64,000 bases of DNA from Clostridium algifaecis (GTDB lineage: Bacteria; Bacillota; Clostridia; Clostridiales; Clostridiaceae), in the NCBI RefSeq assembly GCF_017874415.1, contig NZ_JAGGLM010000010.1, forward strand, positions 21,825 to 85,824. Direction: 5' to 3'. The notes beneath the pieces were generated by a model that saw nothing but the letters and a program-made list of their open reading frames with translations, searched no databases and was not told the origin of the DNA. This document shows positions 17,161-28,525 of this stretch, one piece after another; position 1 is the first letter of the stretch; the number at the start of each line of letters is the position of its first letter. The translations under genes and the position numbers were made by a program.

Positions 17161-18108
17161 TTATTCTTCAGTTAATTTCAATGATAATCCTAAAGCATCT
17201 AGTTTTTGTTCCACTTCCTCAAGGGACTTCTTGCCTAAATTTCTAACCTTCATCATATCATCCATACTTCTCTCAGTTAATTCCTGAACTGTATTTATTC
17301 CAGCTCTCTTTAAACAATTATAACTCCTGACGGAAAGATCAAGTTCCTCTATTGTCATCTCAAGAACTTTTTCTTTTTTATCTTCTTCTTTTTCTACCAT
17401 TATTTCTACATTATTTGCATGGTCTGTAAGAGTCATAAATAGCTTGAAGTGTTCTATCAATATTTTAGCTGATAAGCTTACTGCCTCATCTGGCATTATA
17501 GTTCCATTAGTCCAGATTTCAAGAGACAATTTATCATAATCAGTAATTTTACCAACTCTTGTATTTTCTACATTAAAATTAACCCTTTTAATAGGTGTAT
17601 ATATAGAATCTACAGGAATTGTGCCTATAGGCATATCTTCAGTTTTGTTTCTAGCTTGAGAAACATATCCTCTTCCCCTGCTAACCATAATTTCCATATA
17701 TAATCTAGCATCATCATCTAAAGTAGCTATATGTAACTCTGGATTTATTATTTCAACATCACCATCAGTCTTTATGTCTCCGGCTTTTACTTCTCCTTGT
17801 CCCTCAGCATCAATATATATTGTCTTAGGTTCATCACCATTCATCTTTAAAGCTAACATTTTTATGTTTAAAATTAACTCAGCAACATCTTCTTTTACGC
17901 CACGAACAGTAGAAAATTCATGAAGTACTCCGTCAATTTTTATATGATTAGCAGCAACTCCAGGAAGTGAAGAAAGAAGTATTCTCCTAAGTGCATTTCC
18001 AAGAGTAATACCATATCCTCTTTCCAATGGTTCTACTACAAACTTCCCATAGTTACCATCTTCACTTGATTCTACACACTCTATTTTGGGCTTTTCTATT
18101 TCTAACAT
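17161..18108 (-). CDS. rpoA: RNA polymerase alpha subunit
   Basis: This 315-residue protein has the normal two-domain form. The N-terminal domain carries dimerisation motifs ([21 protein letters not shown]). The linker and C-terminal domain (about 250-310) contain the DNA- and activator-contact helix [12 protein letters not shown] and the [10 protein letters not shown] segment. Gene order rpsD-rpoA-rplQ is conserved. Confidence 0.98.
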   Translation of the reverse strand: MLEIEKPKIECVESSEDGNYGKFVVEPLERGYGITLGNALRRILLSSLPGVAANHIKIDGVLHEFSTVRGVKEDVAELILNIKMLALKMNGDEPKTIYIDAEGQGEVKAGDIKTDGDVEIINPELHIATLDDDARLYMEIMVSRGRGYVSQARNKTEDMPIGTIPVDSIYTPIKRVNFNVENTRVGKITDYDKLSLEIWTNGTIMPDEAVSLSAKILIEHFKLFMTLTDHANNVEIMVEKEEDKKEKVLEMTIEELDLSVRSYNCLKRAGINTVQELTERSMDDMMKVRNLGKKSLEEVEQKLDALGLSLKLTEE

Positions 18109-18170
18109 GAATATAACCCTCCTTCTATTTATATTATAATTTATTTTGAGGGCAACTGATTCTATATTAA

Positions 18171-18791
18171 TTACTTACTATATAACTCTACAATTAATGT
18201 TTCATTAACTGGAACATCTATATCTTCTCTTGAAGGTTCTCTAACAACTTTTCCTTCAAAATTTTCTACATTTCCCTCTAACCAAGCTGGTAAAGTCTTA
18301 GGGTTCTCAGCAAAAGTCTTAAATTTTTCTGATGATTTGCTCTTATCTGAAATAGATATAACATCATTAACAGATACTTGATAAGAAGGAATATCAACTT
18401 TCTTACCATTAACTAAAAAATGTCCATGAGTAACTAATTGTCTGGCTTCTGCTCTTGATTGACCATAACCTAGTTTAAATACTACATTATCAAGTCTCAT
18501 TTCAAGAAGCTTTAACAAGTTTTCGCCTGTTATACCCTTTTTTCTATCTGCCCTATCATAGTATTTCCTAAATTGTCCTTCAAGTATTCCGTATATTCTT
18601 CTAGCTTTCTGCTTTTCTCTCAACTGCAAACCATAGTTAGAAATCTTCTTTCTTCCTTGACCATGCTGTCCTGGTGCATATCCTCTTCTTGAAAATGCAC
18701 ATTTATCTGTATAACATCTATCACCTTTAAGGAATAGTTTTAAACCTTCTCTTCTACAAAGTCTGCATACTGATCCAGTATATCTTGCCAT
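18171..18791 (-). CDS. rpsD: 30S ribosomal protein S4 (uS4), zinc-binding form
   Basis: The start is the ATG at 18791 after AGGAGGTG; the frame opens 51 bases earlier without support. The 206-residue protein has C9, C12, C26 and C31, the four-cysteine zinc site of C+ type S4, and an S4 RNA-binding domain near residues 95-155 ([11 protein letters not shown]). S4 nucleates small-subunit assembly and often regulates the alpha operon. Confidence 0.97.
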   Translation of the reverse strand: MARYTGSVCRLCRREGLKLFLKGDRCYTDKCAFSRRGYAPGQHGQGRKKISNYGLQLREKQKARRIYGILEGQFRKYYDRADRKKGITGENLLKLLEMRLDNVVFKLGYGQSRAEARQLVTHGHFLVNGKKVDIPSYQVSVNDVISISDKSKSSEKFKTFAENPKTLPAWLEGNVENFEGKVVREPSREDIDVPVNETLIVELYSK

Positions 18792-18811
18792 TAAAATTAC
18801 ACCTCCTATTA

Positions 18812-19210
18812 CTAAACTCTTCTTCTTTTTGGTGGTCTGCATCCATTATGTGGTATTGGAGTTACATCTTTTATTAAAGTAACTTCCAAACCTGCAGCCT
18901 GTAAAGATCTTATTGCTGCTTCTCTTCCTGAACCAGGTCCTTTAACATAAACTTCTATGCTCTTCAATCCATGTTCCATAGCTGCTTTTGCTGAAGTTTC
19001 TGCTGCCATTTGTGCAGCAAATGGAGTGCTTTTTCTTGAACCTCTAAATCCTAATCCGCCTGCACTAGCCCAAGACAAAGTGTTTCCAACAGCATCTGTT
19101 ATAGTAACTATTGAATTATTAAAAGTTGATTTTATATGTGCACAGCCATGTTCAACATTTTTTCTTTCTTTCTTTCTTCTAGACTTTTTTACTTTTGATC
19201 CTGTTGCCAT
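18812..19210 (-). CDS. rpsK: 30S ribosomal protein S11 (uS11)
   Basis: The 132-residue protein contains [15 protein letters not shown] and the C-terminal [12 protein letters not shown] that are diagnostic of S11. It is located between rpsM and rpsD as usual. Confidence 0.98.
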   Translation of the reverse strand: MATGSKVKKSRRKKERKNVEHGCAHIKSTFNNSIVTITDAVGNTLSWASAGGLGFRGSRKSTPFAAQMAAETSAKAAMEHGLKSIEVYVKGPGSGREAAIRSLQAAGLEVTLIKDVTPIPHNGCRPPKRRRV

Positions 19211-19222
19211 CTATTTACCTCC

Positions 19223-19597
19223 TTATACTATTTTCTTCTTCTTAGCCCCAACTAATTTTTTAGGACCTTTTCTAGTTCTTGCATTTGTCTTTGTCTTTTG
19301 TCCTCTAACTGGAAGACCTCTTCTATGTCTTATTCCTCTATATGAACCTATTTCTATTAATCTTTTTATATTAAGAGCAGTTTCTCTTCTTAAGTCACCC
19401 TCAACCTTTAAATTCTTTATATAATCTCTTAAAAGATTAACTTCTTCTTCTGTTAAATCTTTTACTCTTGTATCTGGATTAACTCCAGTCTTTTTAAGAA
19501 TTTTTTGGGAAGTTGGTAAGCCTATACCAAATATATAAGTTAAACCTATTTCTACTCTTTTTTCTTTTGGTAGATCAACACCTGATATTCTTGCCAT
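19223..19597 (-). CDS. rpsM: 30S ribosomal protein S13 (uS13)
   Basis: The 124-residue protein begins A-R-I-S-G-V-D-L-P and contains the signature [16 protein letters not shown]. It contacts the head of the small subunit and the P-site tRNA. Normal length and context. Confidence 0.98.
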   Translation of the reverse strand: MARISGVDLPKEKRVEIGLTYIFGIGLPTSQKILKKTGVNPDTRVKDLTEEEVNLLRDYIKNLKVEGDLRRETALNIKRLIEIGSYRGIRHRRGLPVRGQKTKTNARTRKGPKKLVGAKKKKIV

Positions 19598-19715
19598 TAA
19601 TTTACACCTCCTGATTATCTAATTGATAAATATTATTTTATATAAAATTTTAAGATAAGCAAAACTGATTTGTTTTACCGCAGCCGCACCTTAAAATAAA
19701 ATATTTTTACATTTG

Positions 19716-19841
<126 letters not shown>

Positions 19842-19845
19842 TTAA

Positions 19846-20064
19846 TTACTTTGCTCTCCAGGTTATTCTTCCACGAGTTAAATCGTAGGGAGAAAGTTCT
19901 ACTGTAACTTTGTCGCCTGGTAGTATTCTTATAAAATTCATTCTTAATTTGCCAGATATATGTGCTAATATTTTATGTCCGCTTTCTAATTCTACTTCAA
20001 ACATTGCATTAGGTAAAGCCTCTAAAACAGTACCCTGCATTTCTATAACATCATCTTTTGACAT
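19846..20064 (-). CDS. infA: Translation initiation factor IF-1
   Basis: A 72-residue OB-fold protein ([12 protein letters not shown] ... [11 protein letters not shown]) of exact family length. IF-1 occupies the A site during initiation. It is followed by rpmJ. Confidence 0.98.
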   Translation of the reverse strand: MSKDDVIEMQGTVLEALPNAMFEVELESGHKILAHISGKLRMNFIRILPGDKVTVELSPYDLTRGRITWRAK

Positions 20065-20071
20065 AAGGTAA

Positions 20072-20353
20072 TCAAACCTCCTTATTCTTGTCGTAAGACT
20101 GCAAAAAGCTCATTATCATGGAATTGGTAACTATACTACCTGTATTTAATAAATCTCTTATATTTTCAGCTACACAACTTGTAAAAAATAAATGTTTAAG
20201 TCTTTTCTTTTTGGGCTTTTCTAGTGGTCTACGTTTGCCATCACTTATATATACATGATTATCATCTAAAATTCCTGTTATAATAAAAATTTTTCCTGCA
20301 TCTCTTCCAACTTTAGATGAGACAACTATTCCTATACAGCTATTTAATGTCAA
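20072..20353 (-). CDS. KOW-domain RNA-binding protein
   Basis: The 93-residue protein starts at a TTG (20353) nine bases after AGGAG. Its N-terminal part, [19 protein letters not shown], is a KOW motif like that of L14e/L27e-type proteins, followed by a basic patch ([14 protein letters not shown]) and a short helical tail. Such genes are often found between map and infA in clostridia; the function is probably ribosome- or RNA-linked but unproven. Confidence 0.8.
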   Translation of the reverse strand: MTLNSCIGIVVSSKVGRDAGKIFIITGILDDNHVYISDGKRRPLEKPKKKRLKHLFFTSCVAENIRDLLNTGSIVTNSMIMSFLQSYDKNKEV

Positions 20354-20366
20354 ATATAATCAACTC

Positions 20367-20537
20367 CTACAAATGATAAAATACTGCTGAATTTTTTACA
20401 TATTCATCTGCAATTCTATCCAATTCAAGAGTACTTATTCCTAATCTTATAGCTTCTTTAAACTTTTTTAAAGTTTCTCCCACTAGTATACCTATATGAC
20501 TTATACAATCCATTTTCATATGGATTTTTAACATCAT
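20367..20537 (-). pseudogene. map: Truncated methionine aminopeptidase (map) remnant
   Basis: A 56-codon frame starts at the ATG at 20537, overlapping the adk stop (ATGA), exactly where map lies in Firmicute spc operons. Residues 13-48 read like the Map N-terminus: G-I-L-V-G-E-T-L-K-K-F-K-E-A-I, then L-G-I-S-T-L-E-L-D-R-I-A-D-E-Y-V, matching the family pattern P-G-[IV]-S-T-x-E-L-D-x-I-A. The frame then ends at a TAG at 20367, with none of the metal-binding catalytic region (about 200 residues) left. The product cannot be active. The original start may have been retained for translational coupling to the KOW gene. A second intact map elsewhere is expected. Confidence 0.82.
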
Positions 20538-21187
20538 TTACCTACAGCTCCTAAAACATTTATTACTCTTTCAAAAACTTTATCTATTTCGCCAGTACCA
20601 TCTACTTTAGAAAGTTGATTTTGTTTTTCATAGTAACCTATTAAAGGTTGAGTTTGTTTACCATATACATCCAATCTATCTTTAACTGTACTTTCAGTAT
20701 CATCTTTTCTTTGGATTACGTCTGCTCCACAAGCATCACATTTACCTTTAACTTTAGTAGGATTAAATTTTATATGATAACTTGCGCCACATGATGGACA
20801 AACTCTTCTACCTGTCATTCTTTCAAGAATTAATTCTTTTGGAACATCTATAAGTAGAGCTGTATCAATTTGTTCTCCTTTACCATTTAAAAATAAATCT
20901 AAAGCTTCTGCTTGATTTACTGTTCTTGGAAATCCATCTAGTAAAAATCCATTTTTGCAATCTTTCATGCTTAATCTATCTTTAACTATATCTATAGTTA
21001 CTTCATCTGGTACTAATTTACCAGCATCTAAATAACTTTTAGCTTTTACACCAAGAGGAGTCTTTTCTGAAATATTTTTTCTGAAAATATCTCCTGTAGA
21101 TATATGAGGTATAGAATATTTTTCACTAATAAATTTAGCCTGAGTCCCTTTTCCAGCTCCTGGAGGACCTAACAAAACTATTTTCAA
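20534..21187 (-). CDS. adk: Adenylate kinase, zinc-type LID
   Basis: Adk interconverts ATP + AMP and 2 ADP. I place the start at the TTG at 21187, nine bases after GGAG, giving [16 protein letters not shown] and 217 residues, the usual clostridial length. The frame extends to 21202, with two ATGs too close to the Shine-Dalgarno. The LID has C-P-S-C and C-D-A-C, a four-cysteine zinc site. D-G-F-P-R-T is the AMP-binding motif. Confidence 0.96.
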   Translation of the reverse strand: MKIVLLGPPGAGKGTQAKFISEKYSIPHISTGDIFRKNISEKTPLGVKAKSYLDAGKLVPDEVTIDIVKDRLSMKDCKNGFLLDGFPRTVNQAEALDLFLNGKGEQIDTALLIDVPKELILERMTGRRVCPSCGASYHIKFNPTKVKGKCDACGADVIQRKDDTESTVKDRLDVYGKQTQPLIGYYEKQNQLSKVDGTGEIDKVFERVINVLGAVGK

Positions 21188-21209
21188 TTGCATCATCTCC
21201 AAATTATTT

Positions 21210-22490
21210 TTACTTCAAAAATCCCTGATAATGACGCATTACTAATTGAGATTCTATTTGTCTTATAGTTTCAATTGCTACATTTACTATTATAAGTAAC
21301 CCAGTTCCACCAAAATATATACCTTTAAAACTTGTATAAGCTTCCCCAACTATAGGAGCTATTGCTATTATACCAGCAAATCCTCCTCCTAAAATTGATA
21401 CTTTTGTTAGAACTTTTTCTATATATACAGCTGTTGGCTCACCTGGTCTTATTCCTGGAATAAACCCTGAAGATTTATTCATATTTTCAGCCATTTCTTC
21501 CGGCTTAAGAGTTACTTCTGTATAGAACCATGTAAAAAAGATTGTCAATAGAAAGTATAGTAATGCATACTCCCAACTACTCTCTTTGAAAGGGCTAAAT
21601 TTACCCGCAACTATAATTTTAGAAAATGAAGATTCCGGGAAAAATTGTCCTATTGTCATCGGAAATTGCATAACTGATATAGCAAATATTATTCCAATAA
21701 CTGCCGATCCATTTACATTAATAGGAATATTTGTTGATTGCCCTTTATACATTCTACCACCAGCAGTCTTACCTGCATATTGAATTGGAATTCTTCTTTC
21801 AGACAAACTGGTAATTACAACTGCTACGAAAAGTATAACTATAATCGCTGCAAATCCTATTACCTCAACAAAATTAACTATCTGTGTTTGCTGGAGTTTA
21901 AATATACTAGTTAGTGTTGATGGAAATCTTGAAACAATATTTATAAATATTATAAGAGAAACTCCATTACCTATGCCATGCTCTGTAATTTTATCTCCAA
22001 ACCACATAAGGAATGTTGAAGCTGCAGTAACAGTAAGTATTATAATAAATATATTTAACTTGCTAGATGGTTCTAAAAGTGCACCTGCTTTAGCTATTAT
22101 CGCATATATGCTAAAACCCTGTATTACTCCAAGAGGAACAGAGGCATATCTTGTATACTCTTGTATTTTTTTTCTTCCTTCTTCACCCTCTTTAGATAAT
22201 TGTTCTAAACGAGGTATTGCTACTGTTAGAAGTTGAAATATAATAGAAGAATTAATAAAAGGTACAACTCCCATAGCAAATATACTAAATCTACTAAATG
22301 CACCTCCTGATAAGAGGTCATAAAAACCAATTAGTGATCCACCTGTAGTCAAACTAGCCAATTTTGTAGTATCAATTCCAGGAACAGGAATAAAATTTCC
22401 CATCCTGAAAATTACAACCATAAACAATGTAAATAACAATCTTTTTCTCAATTCAGGAACTTTCCAGGCATTACGCAAGGTTGATAACAT
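21210..22490 (-). CDS. secY: Protein translocase subunit SecY
   Basis: The 426-residue channel subunit has the expected ten hydrophobic segments and the family signatures [10 protein letters not shown] near the N-terminus, [12 protein letters not shown], and R-R-I-P-I-Q-Y-A. It partners with SecE (encoded at 47431) and lies between rplO and adk in the spc operon. Confidence 0.98.
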   Translation of the reverse strand: MLSTLRNAWKVPELRKRLLFTLFMVVIFRMGNFIPVPGIDTTKLASLTTGGSLIGFYDLLSGGAFSRFSIFAMGVVPFINSSIIFQLLTVAIPRLEQLSKEGEEGRKKIQEYTRYASVPLGVIQGFSIYAIIAKAGALLEPSSKLNIFIIILTVTAASTFLMWFGDKITEHGIGNGVSLIIFINIVSRFPSTLTSIFKLQQTQIVNFVEVIGFAAIIVILFVAVVITSLSERRIPIQYAGKTAGGRMYKGQSTNIPINVNGSAVIGIIFAISVMQFPMTIGQFFPESSFSKIIVAGKFSPFKESSWEYALLYFLLTIFFTWFYTEVTLKPEEMAENMNKSSGFIPGIRPGEPTAVYIEKVLTKVSILGGGFAGIIAIAPIVGEAYTSFKGIYFGGTGLLIIVNVAIETIRQIESQLVMRHYQGFLK

Positions 22491-22491
22491 T

Positions 22492-22932
22492 TTATATCAC
22501 CTCAACTTTTCCTCCAGCAGCTTCTATTTTTTCTGCTGCAGCTTTTGTAAATTTTGCTGCTTTTACTGTAAGTTTTTTCTGTAATTCACCATTTCCAAGT
22601 ATCTTTACACCATTTTTAGATTTCTTAATTATTCCTTTTTCCAAAAGTAATTTTGGAGTTACTTCTGCTCCATCTTCAAATATATTTAATCTTTCAACAT
22701 TTATTGCTGAATATTCCTTAGCAAATATATTTGTAAATCCTCTTTTAGGAAGTCTTCTAAATAATGGCATCTGTCCGCCTTCAAAGCCCAATCTTACTCC
22801 ACCGCCAGATCTAGCTTTTTGTCCATTTTCACCTTTGCCAGCATTTCTACCAAATCCTGAACCAGTACCTCTTCCAACTCTCTTCGATGATTTTCTCGAT
22901 CCAGGTGCTGCTTTTAACTCATGAAGTTTCAT
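22492..22932 (-). CDS. rplO: 50S ribosomal protein L15 (uL15)
   Basis: The start is the ATG at 22932 after GGAGGTG, giving 146 residues beginning [11 protein letters not shown]. The glycine/arginine-rich extension ([15 protein letters not shown]) is typical. The stop lies just before the secY start. Confidence 0.97.
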   Translation of the reverse strand: MKLHELKAAPGSRKSSKRVGRGTGSGFGRNAGKGENGQKARSGGGVRLGFEGGQMPLFRRLPKRGFTNIFAKEYSAINVERLNIFEDGAEVTPKLLLEKGIIKKSKNGVKILGNGELQKKLTVKAAKFTKAAAEKIEAAGGKVEVI

Positions 22933-22951
22933 TTTATTTACACCTCCTCTT

Positions 22952-23131
22952 TTATGCTTCTTCAACTTTTAAAAGATAGCTAACTTTTTTTATCATACCT
23001 CTTATTTGAGGAGTATCTTCTTTTTCTACTACACTTCTTATCTTTCTCAATCCAAGAGCATCAACTGTAGCAATATGATCTTTTTTTCTTCCTATTAAAC
23101 TTTTTTCCAAAGTTATTTTAAGTTTAGCCAA
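22952..23131 (-). CDS. rpmD: 50S ribosomal protein L30 (uL30)
   Basis: A 59-residue protein starting at TTG (23131), seven bases after [20 protein letters not shown], with L-G-L-R-K-I and the C-terminal [10 protein letters not shown]. It sits between rpsE and rplO, the usual place. Confidence 0.95.
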   Translation of the reverse strand: MAKLKITLEKSLIGRKKDHIATVDALGLRKIRSVVEKEDTPQIRGMIKKVSYLLKVEEA

Positions 23132-23143
23132 AGGTATTACCTC

Positions 23144-23641
23144 CTAACCTAAAATTTCTTCAACAGTTTTACCTCTAAGATTAGCAATTTGTTCTGCTGT
23201 TCTTAATTTGGATAAACCGTCAATAGTGGCATTCACCATATTTGTTGGATTGTTTGTTCCAAGTGATTTTGCTCTAACGTCTTTCAATCCTGCAAGTTCA
23301 AGTACTGCTCTAGCCGGACCACCTGCTATAACTCCTGTACCTTGTTCAGCTGTTTTTATAAGCACTCTTCCTGTACCAAATTCTCCTATAATGTTATGTG
23401 GTACTGTTGTACCGACAATTGCAACATTAACTAAATTTTTCTTTGCATCTTCAATTCCCTTTTTGATTGCTTCAGGTATTTCTATAGATTTACCAGTTCC
23501 AACTCCTACGTGTCCTGCTTCATCTCCAACTACAACAAGTGCACTGAATCTGAAGTTTCTACCACCTTTAACAACCTTAGCAACTCTATTTATAAATACA
23601 ACTTTTTCCTTAAGATTTAAAGTGCTAGGATCAATTCTCAT
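23144..23641 (-). CDS. rpsE: 30S ribosomal protein S5 (uS5)
   Basis: The 165-residue protein carries the S5 signature near the N-terminus ([14 protein letters not shown]) and the conserved [12 protein letters not shown] block. It acts in decoding accuracy. Confidence 0.98.
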   Translation of the reverse strand: MRIDPSTLNLKEKVVFINRVAKVVKGGRNFRFSALVVVGDEAGHVGVGTGKSIEIPEAIKKGIEDAKKNLVNVAIVGTTVPHNIIGEFGTGRVLIKTAEQGTGVIAGGPARAVLELAGLKDVRAKSLGTNNPTNMVNATIDGLSKLRTAEQIANLRGKTVEEILG

Positions 23642-23656
23642 TAATTTCCCTCCTTT

Positions 23657-24016
23657 TTAGAATTTTAGACCTGCTTCTCTTGCTCCCTCGGCTAAATTTT
23701 GTATTCTTCCGTGATATACATATCCACCTCTGTCAAATACAACTTCATTTATTCCTTTTTGAATAGCCTTTTTAGCAATAGATCCACCGACAATCTTAGC
23801 TGCCTCTTTATTACTTCCTACTCCCTCAAAATCTTTATCAAGACTTGAAGCAGAAACTAAAGTTACACCTTTTATATCATCTATTACTTGAGCATATATA
23901 TTTTTTTCACTTCTATAAACTGCAAGTCTTGGTCTTTCTGAAGTTCCAAAAATCTTTTTACGAACTCTCAGATGACGTTTAGATCTTAACTTTTTCTTGT
24001 CATCTTTCTTAAACAT
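23657..24016 (-). CDS. rplR: 50S ribosomal protein L18 (uL18)
   Basis: This 119-residue protein with a basic N-terminus ([12 protein letters not shown]) and the F-D-R-G-G-Y-x-Y-H-G-R motif binds 5S rRNA. It lies between rplF and rpsE. Confidence 0.98.
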   Translation of the reverse strand: MFKKDDKKKLRSKRHLRVRKKIFGTSERPRLAVYRSEKNIYAQVIDDIKGVTLVSASSLDKDFEGVGSNKEAAKIVGGSIAKKAIQKGINEVVFDRGGYVYHGRIQNLAEGAREAGLKF

Positions 24017-24035
24017 AAAGGTTCACTCCTTTCTA

Positions 24036-24578
24036 TTACTTCTTACCAGTTTTACCTTCTTTACGTCTTATGAATTCACCCTGATACTTAATTCCTTTTC
24101 CTTTATAAGGTTCAGGTTTTCTCCAATTTCTTATATCTGCTGCTACATCTCCAACTAACTCTTTGTCAATACCTTTTACAATAATCTGTGTAGTACTTGG
24201 TGTTTCAAAAGTTATTCCAGCTTCAGGTTCTACTTCAACTGGATGTGAATATCCGAGATGCATAACTAGTTTCTTACCTTGAAGTTGAGCTCTATATCCA
24301 ACTCCTACCAAGTCCAAAACTTTTGAATATCCATCTGTTACTCCAATTACCATATTGTTTATAAGAGCTCTAGTTAATCCATGTAGAGCTTTCATTTCTT
24401 TTTCATCATTACTTCTTTTAACAATTACTGAATTGTCTTCAATAGCTATACTAATTTCTTTTCTCATAGCCTTGACAAGCTGACCTTTAGGTCCTTTTAC
24501 AGTAACAACATTATCAGGTGTTACTGTGACCGTTACGCCGCCTGGAATAGCTACTGGAAGCTTTCCTATTCTTGACAT
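24036..24578 (-). CDS. rplF: 50S ribosomal protein L6 (uL6)
   Basis: The start is the ATG at 24578 ([12 protein letters not shown]) after GGAGGTG; an upstream extension overlapping rpsH is not credible. The 180-residue protein ends with the L6 signature [11 protein letters not shown]. Confidence 0.97.
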   Translation of the reverse strand: MSRIGKLPVAIPGGVTVTVTPDNVVTVKGPKGQLVKAMRKEISIAIEDNSVIVKRSNDEKEMKALHGLTRALINNMVIGVTDGYSKVLDLVGVGYRAQLQGKKLVMHLGYSHPVEVEPEAGITFETPSTTQIIVKGIDKELVGDVAADIRNWRKPEPYKGKGIKYQGEFIRRKEGKTGKK

Positions 24579-24609
24579 TATTACACCTCCTGTGGTATTT
24601 CTAGGCTTT

Positions 24610-25008
24610 CTACCATATGTAACAAAGCACTTCTCCACCTACTCCTAATTTTCTTGCTTCTCTATCTGTAACAATTCCTCCTGAAGTTGATATTACAGCA
24701 ACCCCAAGTCCATTTAAAACTTTAGGAATTTCTTCTTTTCTACAATAAACTCTTAATCCTGGTTTTGAAATTCTTTTAAGTCCAGTTATAACTCTTTGCT
24801 TATTTTCAGCATACTTCATGGAAAATCTCAACATATTAACAGAACCATCTGCATATTCTTCTAAGTTCTTTATATATCCTTCTTGAAGCATTATATTTAA
24901 TATAGCCTTCTTAACATTTGAAGAAGGTACTTCTACTATTTCATGTCTAACAATATTTGCGTTCCTTATACGTGTAAGTAAATCTGCGATAGGATCAGTC
25001 ATTACCAT
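24610..25008 (-). CDS. rpsH: 30S ribosomal protein S8 (uS8)
   Basis: The 132-residue protein starts [17 protein letters not shown] and contains the C-terminal [14 protein letters not shown]. In some bacteria S8 represses the spc operon. The ATG at 25008 has AAAGGAGG eight bases upstream. Confidence 0.98.
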   Translation of the reverse strand: MVMTDPIADLLTRIRNANIVRHEIVEVPSSNVKKAILNIMLQEGYIKNLEEYADGSVNMLRFSMKYAENKQRVITGLKRISKPGLRVYCRKEEIPKVLNGLGVAVISTSGGIVTDREARKLGVGGEVLCYIW

Positions 25009-25040
25009 TTATTGTGCCTCCTTTCATCTATAACTAACAA

Positions 25041-25226
25041 TTACCAGCTTGCCTTTTTGCATCCAGGTATTTCACCTTTATAAGCAAGTTCTCTAAAACA
25101 TATACGGCATATACCATATTTTTTCAATACAGAATGTGGTCTTCCGCATATTCTGCATCTAGTATAAGCTCTAGTTGTATATTTAGGTTTCTTATTACAC
25201 TTTTCTATTAAAGCCTTACGTGCCAC
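25041..25226 (-). CDS. rpsZ: 30S ribosomal protein S14 type Z (uS14), zinc form
   Basis: This 61-residue short-form S14 has C24-x2-C27 and C40-x2-C43, the zinc ribbon of the C+ paralogue (R-C-R-I-C-G-R-P-H ... I-C-R-I-C-F). It lies between rplE and rpsH as in other Firmicutes. Confidence 0.97.
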   Translation of the reverse strand: MARKALIEKCNKKPKYTTRAYTRCRICGRPHSVLKKYGICRICFRELAYKGEIPGCKKASW

Positions 25227-25238
25227 GTTTTTCCCTCC

Positions 25239-25784
25239 TTATTTTTGAGCAAATGGCATACCAAGAGACTTAAGTAATTCTCTTGCTTCTTCATCAGTGT
25301 TAGCAGTAGTAACAAAAATTATATCCATTCCTCTAACCTTATCAATTTTATCATATTCTATTTCAGGGAATATTAGTTGTTCTTTAATTCCTAATGAATA
25401 ATTTCCTCTTCCATCAAAGGACTTATCTGAAATTCCTGAAAAATCTCTAACTCTTGGAAGTGCAACATTCATTAATTTATCAGCAAATTCATACATATAT
25501 TGCTTTCTTAAAGTAACTTTACAGCCTATAGGCATATTCTCTCTTATTTTAAAATTAGCTATTGATTTCTTAGCTCTAGTCAAAATTGGTTTTTGACCTG
25601 TAATTATAGTTAAATCACTTACAGCCGATTCCAAAACTTTTGGATTGTCTTTAGCTTCTCCAACTCCCATATTTATAACTATCTTTTCTAATTTTGGTAC
25701 CTGCATTATATTGTCATATTTAAATTTATCCATTAAAGCAGAAACTACTTCTTTGTCATACTTTTCCTGTAATCTTGAACTCAT
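25239..25784 (-). CDS. rplE: 50S ribosomal protein L5 (uL5)
   Basis: The start at the ATG 25784 follows AAAGGAGGG; 181 residues beginning M-S-S-R-L-Q-E-K-Y. The segment [13 protein letters not shown] and [14 protein letters not shown] are diagnostic. It binds 5S rRNA. Confidence 0.97.
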   Translation of the reverse strand: MSSRLQEKYDKEVVSALMDKFKYDNIMQVPKLEKIVINMGVGEAKDNPKVLESAVSDLTIITGQKPILTRAKKSIANFKIRENMPIGCKVTLRKQYMYEFADKLMNVALPRVRDFSGISDKSFDGRGNYSLGIKEQLIFPEIEYDKIDKVRGMDIIFVTTANTDEEARELLKSLGMPFAQK

Positions 25785-25805
25785 GCTTTGCCCTCCTTTC
25801 AAAGA

Positions 25806-26123
25806 TTAAAATGTTTCTCCGCACTTTTTGCATACTCTTACTTTTGTTCCATCATCTAATATTTTATTGCTTATTCTTGTAACATTTTTGCATTTGTCGC
25901 AATATAACATTACCTTTGAACTATATATTGAAGCTTCTTTATGAATTATTCCACCCTCAGTATTAGCTTTGCTTGGCTTTTGATGTTTTGTAACTACATT
26001 TACATCTTTAACAACAATTTTACCAGCCTTTGGGTTTACTGATAATACTTCTCCGGTCTTTCCTTTATCTTTTCCAGATATAACCATAACTGTATCTTTC
26101 TTTCTTACATGTATCTTTGCCAT
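25806..26123 (-). CDS. rplX: 50S ribosomal protein L24 (uL24) with C-terminal zinc site
   Basis: 105 residues from the ATG at 26123 after AAGGAGGTG. The KOW motif V-M-V-I-S-G-K-D-K-G-K-T-G lies near the N-terminus. Two C-x-x-C pairs near the C-terminus (Y-C-D-K-C and V-C-K-K-C-G) suggest bound zinc, usual for this lineage. Confidence 0.97.
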   Translation of the reverse strand: MAKIHVRKKDTVMVISGKDKGKTGEVLSVNPKAGKIVVKDVNVVTKHQKPSKANTEGGIIHKEASIYSSKVMLYCDKCKNVTRISNKILDDGTKVRVCKKCGETF

Positions 26124-26141
26124 TATAGACACCTCCTTATC

Positions 26142-26510
26142 TTATAGAACTTCAGGTGCTAATGATAATATTTTTGTAAAATCCTTATCTCTTAGCTCTC
26201 TTGCAACTGGTCCGAAGATACGAGTCCCTCTTGGTTGATTATCATCCTTTATCAAGACTGCAGCATTTTCATCAAATTTTATGTATGAACCATCTGCTCT
26301 CCTTAAACCTCTTACAGATCTTACTACAACTGCCTTAACAACCTCGCCTTTTTTAACAACACCGCCTGGTGTTGCACTTTTAACGCTGGCAACTACTATA
26401 TCTCCGATGTTTCCCCATTTTCTTTTGGAACCACCTAATACTCTAATACACATAATTTCCTTAGCGCCGGAATTATCTGCCACTTTCAACAATGTCTGTT
26501 GTTGAATCAT
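26142..26510 (-). CDS. rplN: 50S ribosomal protein L14 (uL14)
   Basis: The 122-residue protein begins [17 protein letters not shown] and has exact family length. It sits at the subunit interface; context rpsQ-rplN-rplX is conserved. Confidence 0.98.
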   Translation of the reverse strand: MIQQQTLLKVADNSGAKEIMCIRVLGGSKRKWGNIGDIVVASVKSATPGGVVKKGEVVKAVVVRSVRGLRRADGSYIKFDENAAVLIKDDNQPRGTRIFGPVARELRDKDFTKILSLAPEVL

Positions 26511-26536
26511 TGAAATACCCTCCTTTCAACTTTATA

Positions 26537-26791
26537 CTATTTAGCTTTTTCCACTATTTCAACAAGTCTCCATCTCTTATCCTTAGATAAAGGTCTGGTC
26601 TCCATTAATAATACTTTGTCATTATTTTTAGCTTCATTCTTTTCATCATGAGCTTTAAATTTAGTAGTTCTGTTAATTATCTTACCATATAGTGGATGAC
26701 GTACTTTTGTCTCTACAGCTACTACTATAGTCTTATCCATTTTATCAGAAACAACTTTTCCTATTATTGTTTTTCTATTTGCTCTTTCCAC
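26537..26791 (-). CDS. rpsQ: 30S ribosomal protein S17 (uS17)
   Basis: I start at the GTG at 26791, seven bases after AAAGGAGG, giving 84 residues ([21 protein letters not shown]). The frame opens at 26809, but that start would lie within the Shine-Dalgarno. Confidence 0.95.
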   Translation of the reverse strand: MERANRKTIIGKVVSDKMDKTIVVAVETKVRHPLYGKIINRTTKFKAHDEKNEAKNNDKVLLMETRPLSKDKRWRLVEIVEKAK

Positions 26792-26810
26792 AGGACAACC
26801 TCCTTTCACT

Positions 26811-27023
26811 CTACTGTTCTAAAGTCCCTAGTTCATTTTCTCTAAGGATGGTCTTAACTTGAGCTATAGATTTTTTAACTTCTTTTATCCTCATTGGGTT
26901 CTCTAATTGGCCTATAGCTAATTGAAATCTTAAATTAAACAATTCTGATTTAAGATCAACTACTTTTGCCTGTAAGTCTTGAGGGCTATTCTGTTTTAAT
27001 TCTTGCAATTCTTTAGCCTTCAT
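26811..27023 (-). CDS. rpmC: 50S ribosomal protein L29 (uL29)
   Basis: 70 residues from the ATG at 27023 (M-K-A-K-E-L-Q-E-L), with the helical hairpin [11 protein letters not shown]. The start overlaps the end of rplP by 11 bases, implying coupled translation. Confidence 0.96.
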   Translation of the reverse strand: MKAKELQELKQNSPQDLQAKVVDLKSELFNLRFQLAIGQLENPMRIKEVKKSIAQVKTILRENELGTLEQ

Positions 27024-27456
27024 TGCTTTCACCACCCACTTCTTCAAAATCTTTTCTTGTTACAAATTTAGTTTTTATAGGTAATTTATATGATGCAAGT
27101 CTCATAGCTTCTCTAGCTATTTCCTCACTAACACCTGATAACTCAAACAAAACTCTACCTGGTTTAACAACAGCAACCCAATATTCTGGTGATCCTTTAC
27201 CTGAACCCATACGAGTTTCTGCTGGTTTTTCAGTAACAGGCTTATCCGGGAAAATCTTTATCCAAAGTTTTCCTCCCCTTTTGATATATCTATTTATAGC
27301 TACTCTGGCTGCTTCTATTTGATTACTCTTAATCCATGCACATTCAGTAGCTTGTAAAGCGTAATCTCCATATGCTATAAAATTTCCTCTTGTAGCTTTA
27401 CCTTTCATTCTACCACGTTGTACCTTACGATGCTTAACTCTCTTAGGCATTAACAT
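27013..27456 (-). CDS. rplP: 50S ribosomal protein L16 (uL16)
   Basis: The 147-residue protein ([15 protein letters not shown]) has the signatures [10 protein letters not shown] and [14 protein letters not shown]. It shapes the A-site tRNA elbow. AAGGAGG lies eight bases before the start. Confidence 0.98.
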   Translation of the reverse strand: MLMPKRVKHRKVQRGRMKGKATRGNFIAYGDYALQATECAWIKSNQIEAARVAINRYIKRGGKLWIKIFPDKPVTEKPAETRMGSGKGSPEYWVAVVKPGRVLFELSGVSEEIAREAMRLASYKLPIKTKFVTRKDFEEVGGESNEG

Positions 27457-27473
27457 GCTGTATTCCTCCTTCC

Positions 27474-28145
27474 CTATGCGTTAGCTTCTTCCTTACTTTC
27501 AACTTTTTTTCTAGCTGGAAGTATTTCTCCTCTATATACCCAAACTTTTACTCCAATTTTTCCATAAGTTGTATTTGCCTCTGCAAATCCATAATCTATA
27601 TCAGCTCTCAATGTCTGAAGTGGAATTGTTCCATCATGATAAGATTCGGCTCTTGCTATTTCTGCACCGCCAAGTCTACCTGAACAAGTAGTTTTTACTC
27701 CTTTAATTCCAGCTCTCATTGCCCTCTGTATAGTTTGTTTCATAGCTCTTCTAAATGAAATTCTTTTTTCAAGTTGAGTAGCTATATTCTCTGACATAAG
27801 TTGAGCATCTGATTCTGCTGATTTTACTTCAACAATATTTATTAATATAGTTTTTTCTTTAATTAAATTCTTAAGTTCAGCCTTTAATGCTTCTATTCCC
27901 TGACCGCCTTTTCCTATTATCATACCCGGTTTAGCGGTAAATACATTTAACTTTACTCTTTTAGCTGCTCTTTCAATTTGTATTTTTGAAACGCCAGCAA
28001 TTTTAGTCTTGTCTTTTACAAATTCCCTTATAGCATGATCTTCAACCAAATTATCTGCAAAATTCTTTTTATTTGCATACCATTTAGCATCCCATTCTTT
28101 AATTACTCCGACTCTAAGACCATGTGGATGTACTTTCTGTCCCAT
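27474..28145 (-). CDS. rpsC: 30S ribosomal protein S3 (uS3)
   Basis: The 223-residue protein starts [11 protein letters not shown] and carries a KH domain with I-G-K-G-G-Q-G-I near residue 80. S3 lines the mRNA entry channel. Confidence 0.98.
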   Translation of the reverse strand: MGQKVHPHGLRVGVIKEWDAKWYANKKNFADNLVEDHAIREFVKDKTKIAGVSKIQIERAAKRVKLNVFTAKPGMIIGKGGQGIEALKAELKNLIKEKTILINIVEVKSAESDAQLMSENIATQLEKRISFRRAMKQTIQRAMRAGIKGVKTTCSGRLGGAEIARAESYHDGTIPLQTLRADIDYGFAEANTTYGKIGVKVWVYRGEILPARKKVESKEEANA

Positions 28146-28161
28146 ATTTTTCCCTCCTTTT

Positions 28162-28500
28162 TTAGTTTTCCTTTTCTTTAACTACTAAAGTTATATGACT
28201 GCTTCTCTTTTTTATACTAAATGCTCTACCTTGAGCATGTGGTTGAAATCTCTTTAATGTCGGACCTTGACATGAATATGCTTCTGAAACATATAAATCA
28301 TTAGAATCTAAGTCCAGATTGTTTTCTGCATTTGCAACTGCTGATTTAAGTAACTTGTTAATTACCACAGCTGCATCTCGTGGAGTATATTTTAATATAG
28401 CAAAAGCTTCATTTACATTCTTTCCTCTTATAAGATTAAGAACTAACTCAACTTTTCTTGAAGACATTCTTACATATTTAACTATAGCCTTAGCTTCCAT
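28162..28500 (-). CDS. rplV: 50S ribosomal protein L22 (uL22)
   Basis: 112 residues from the ATG at 28500 after GGGAGG ([16 protein letters not shown]). Its long hairpin loop (near [11 protein letters not shown]) reaches the exit tunnel. An upstream extension overlapping rpsS is rejected. Confidence 0.97.
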   Translation of the reverse strand: MEAKAIVKYVRMSSRKVELVLNLIRGKNVNEAFAILKYTPRDAAVVINKLLKSAVANAENNLDLDSNDLYVSEAYSCQGPTLKRFQPHAQGRAFSIKKRSSHITLVVKEKEN

Positions 28501-28525
28501 CTTTTCTACCTCCCTTCGGAACTGT

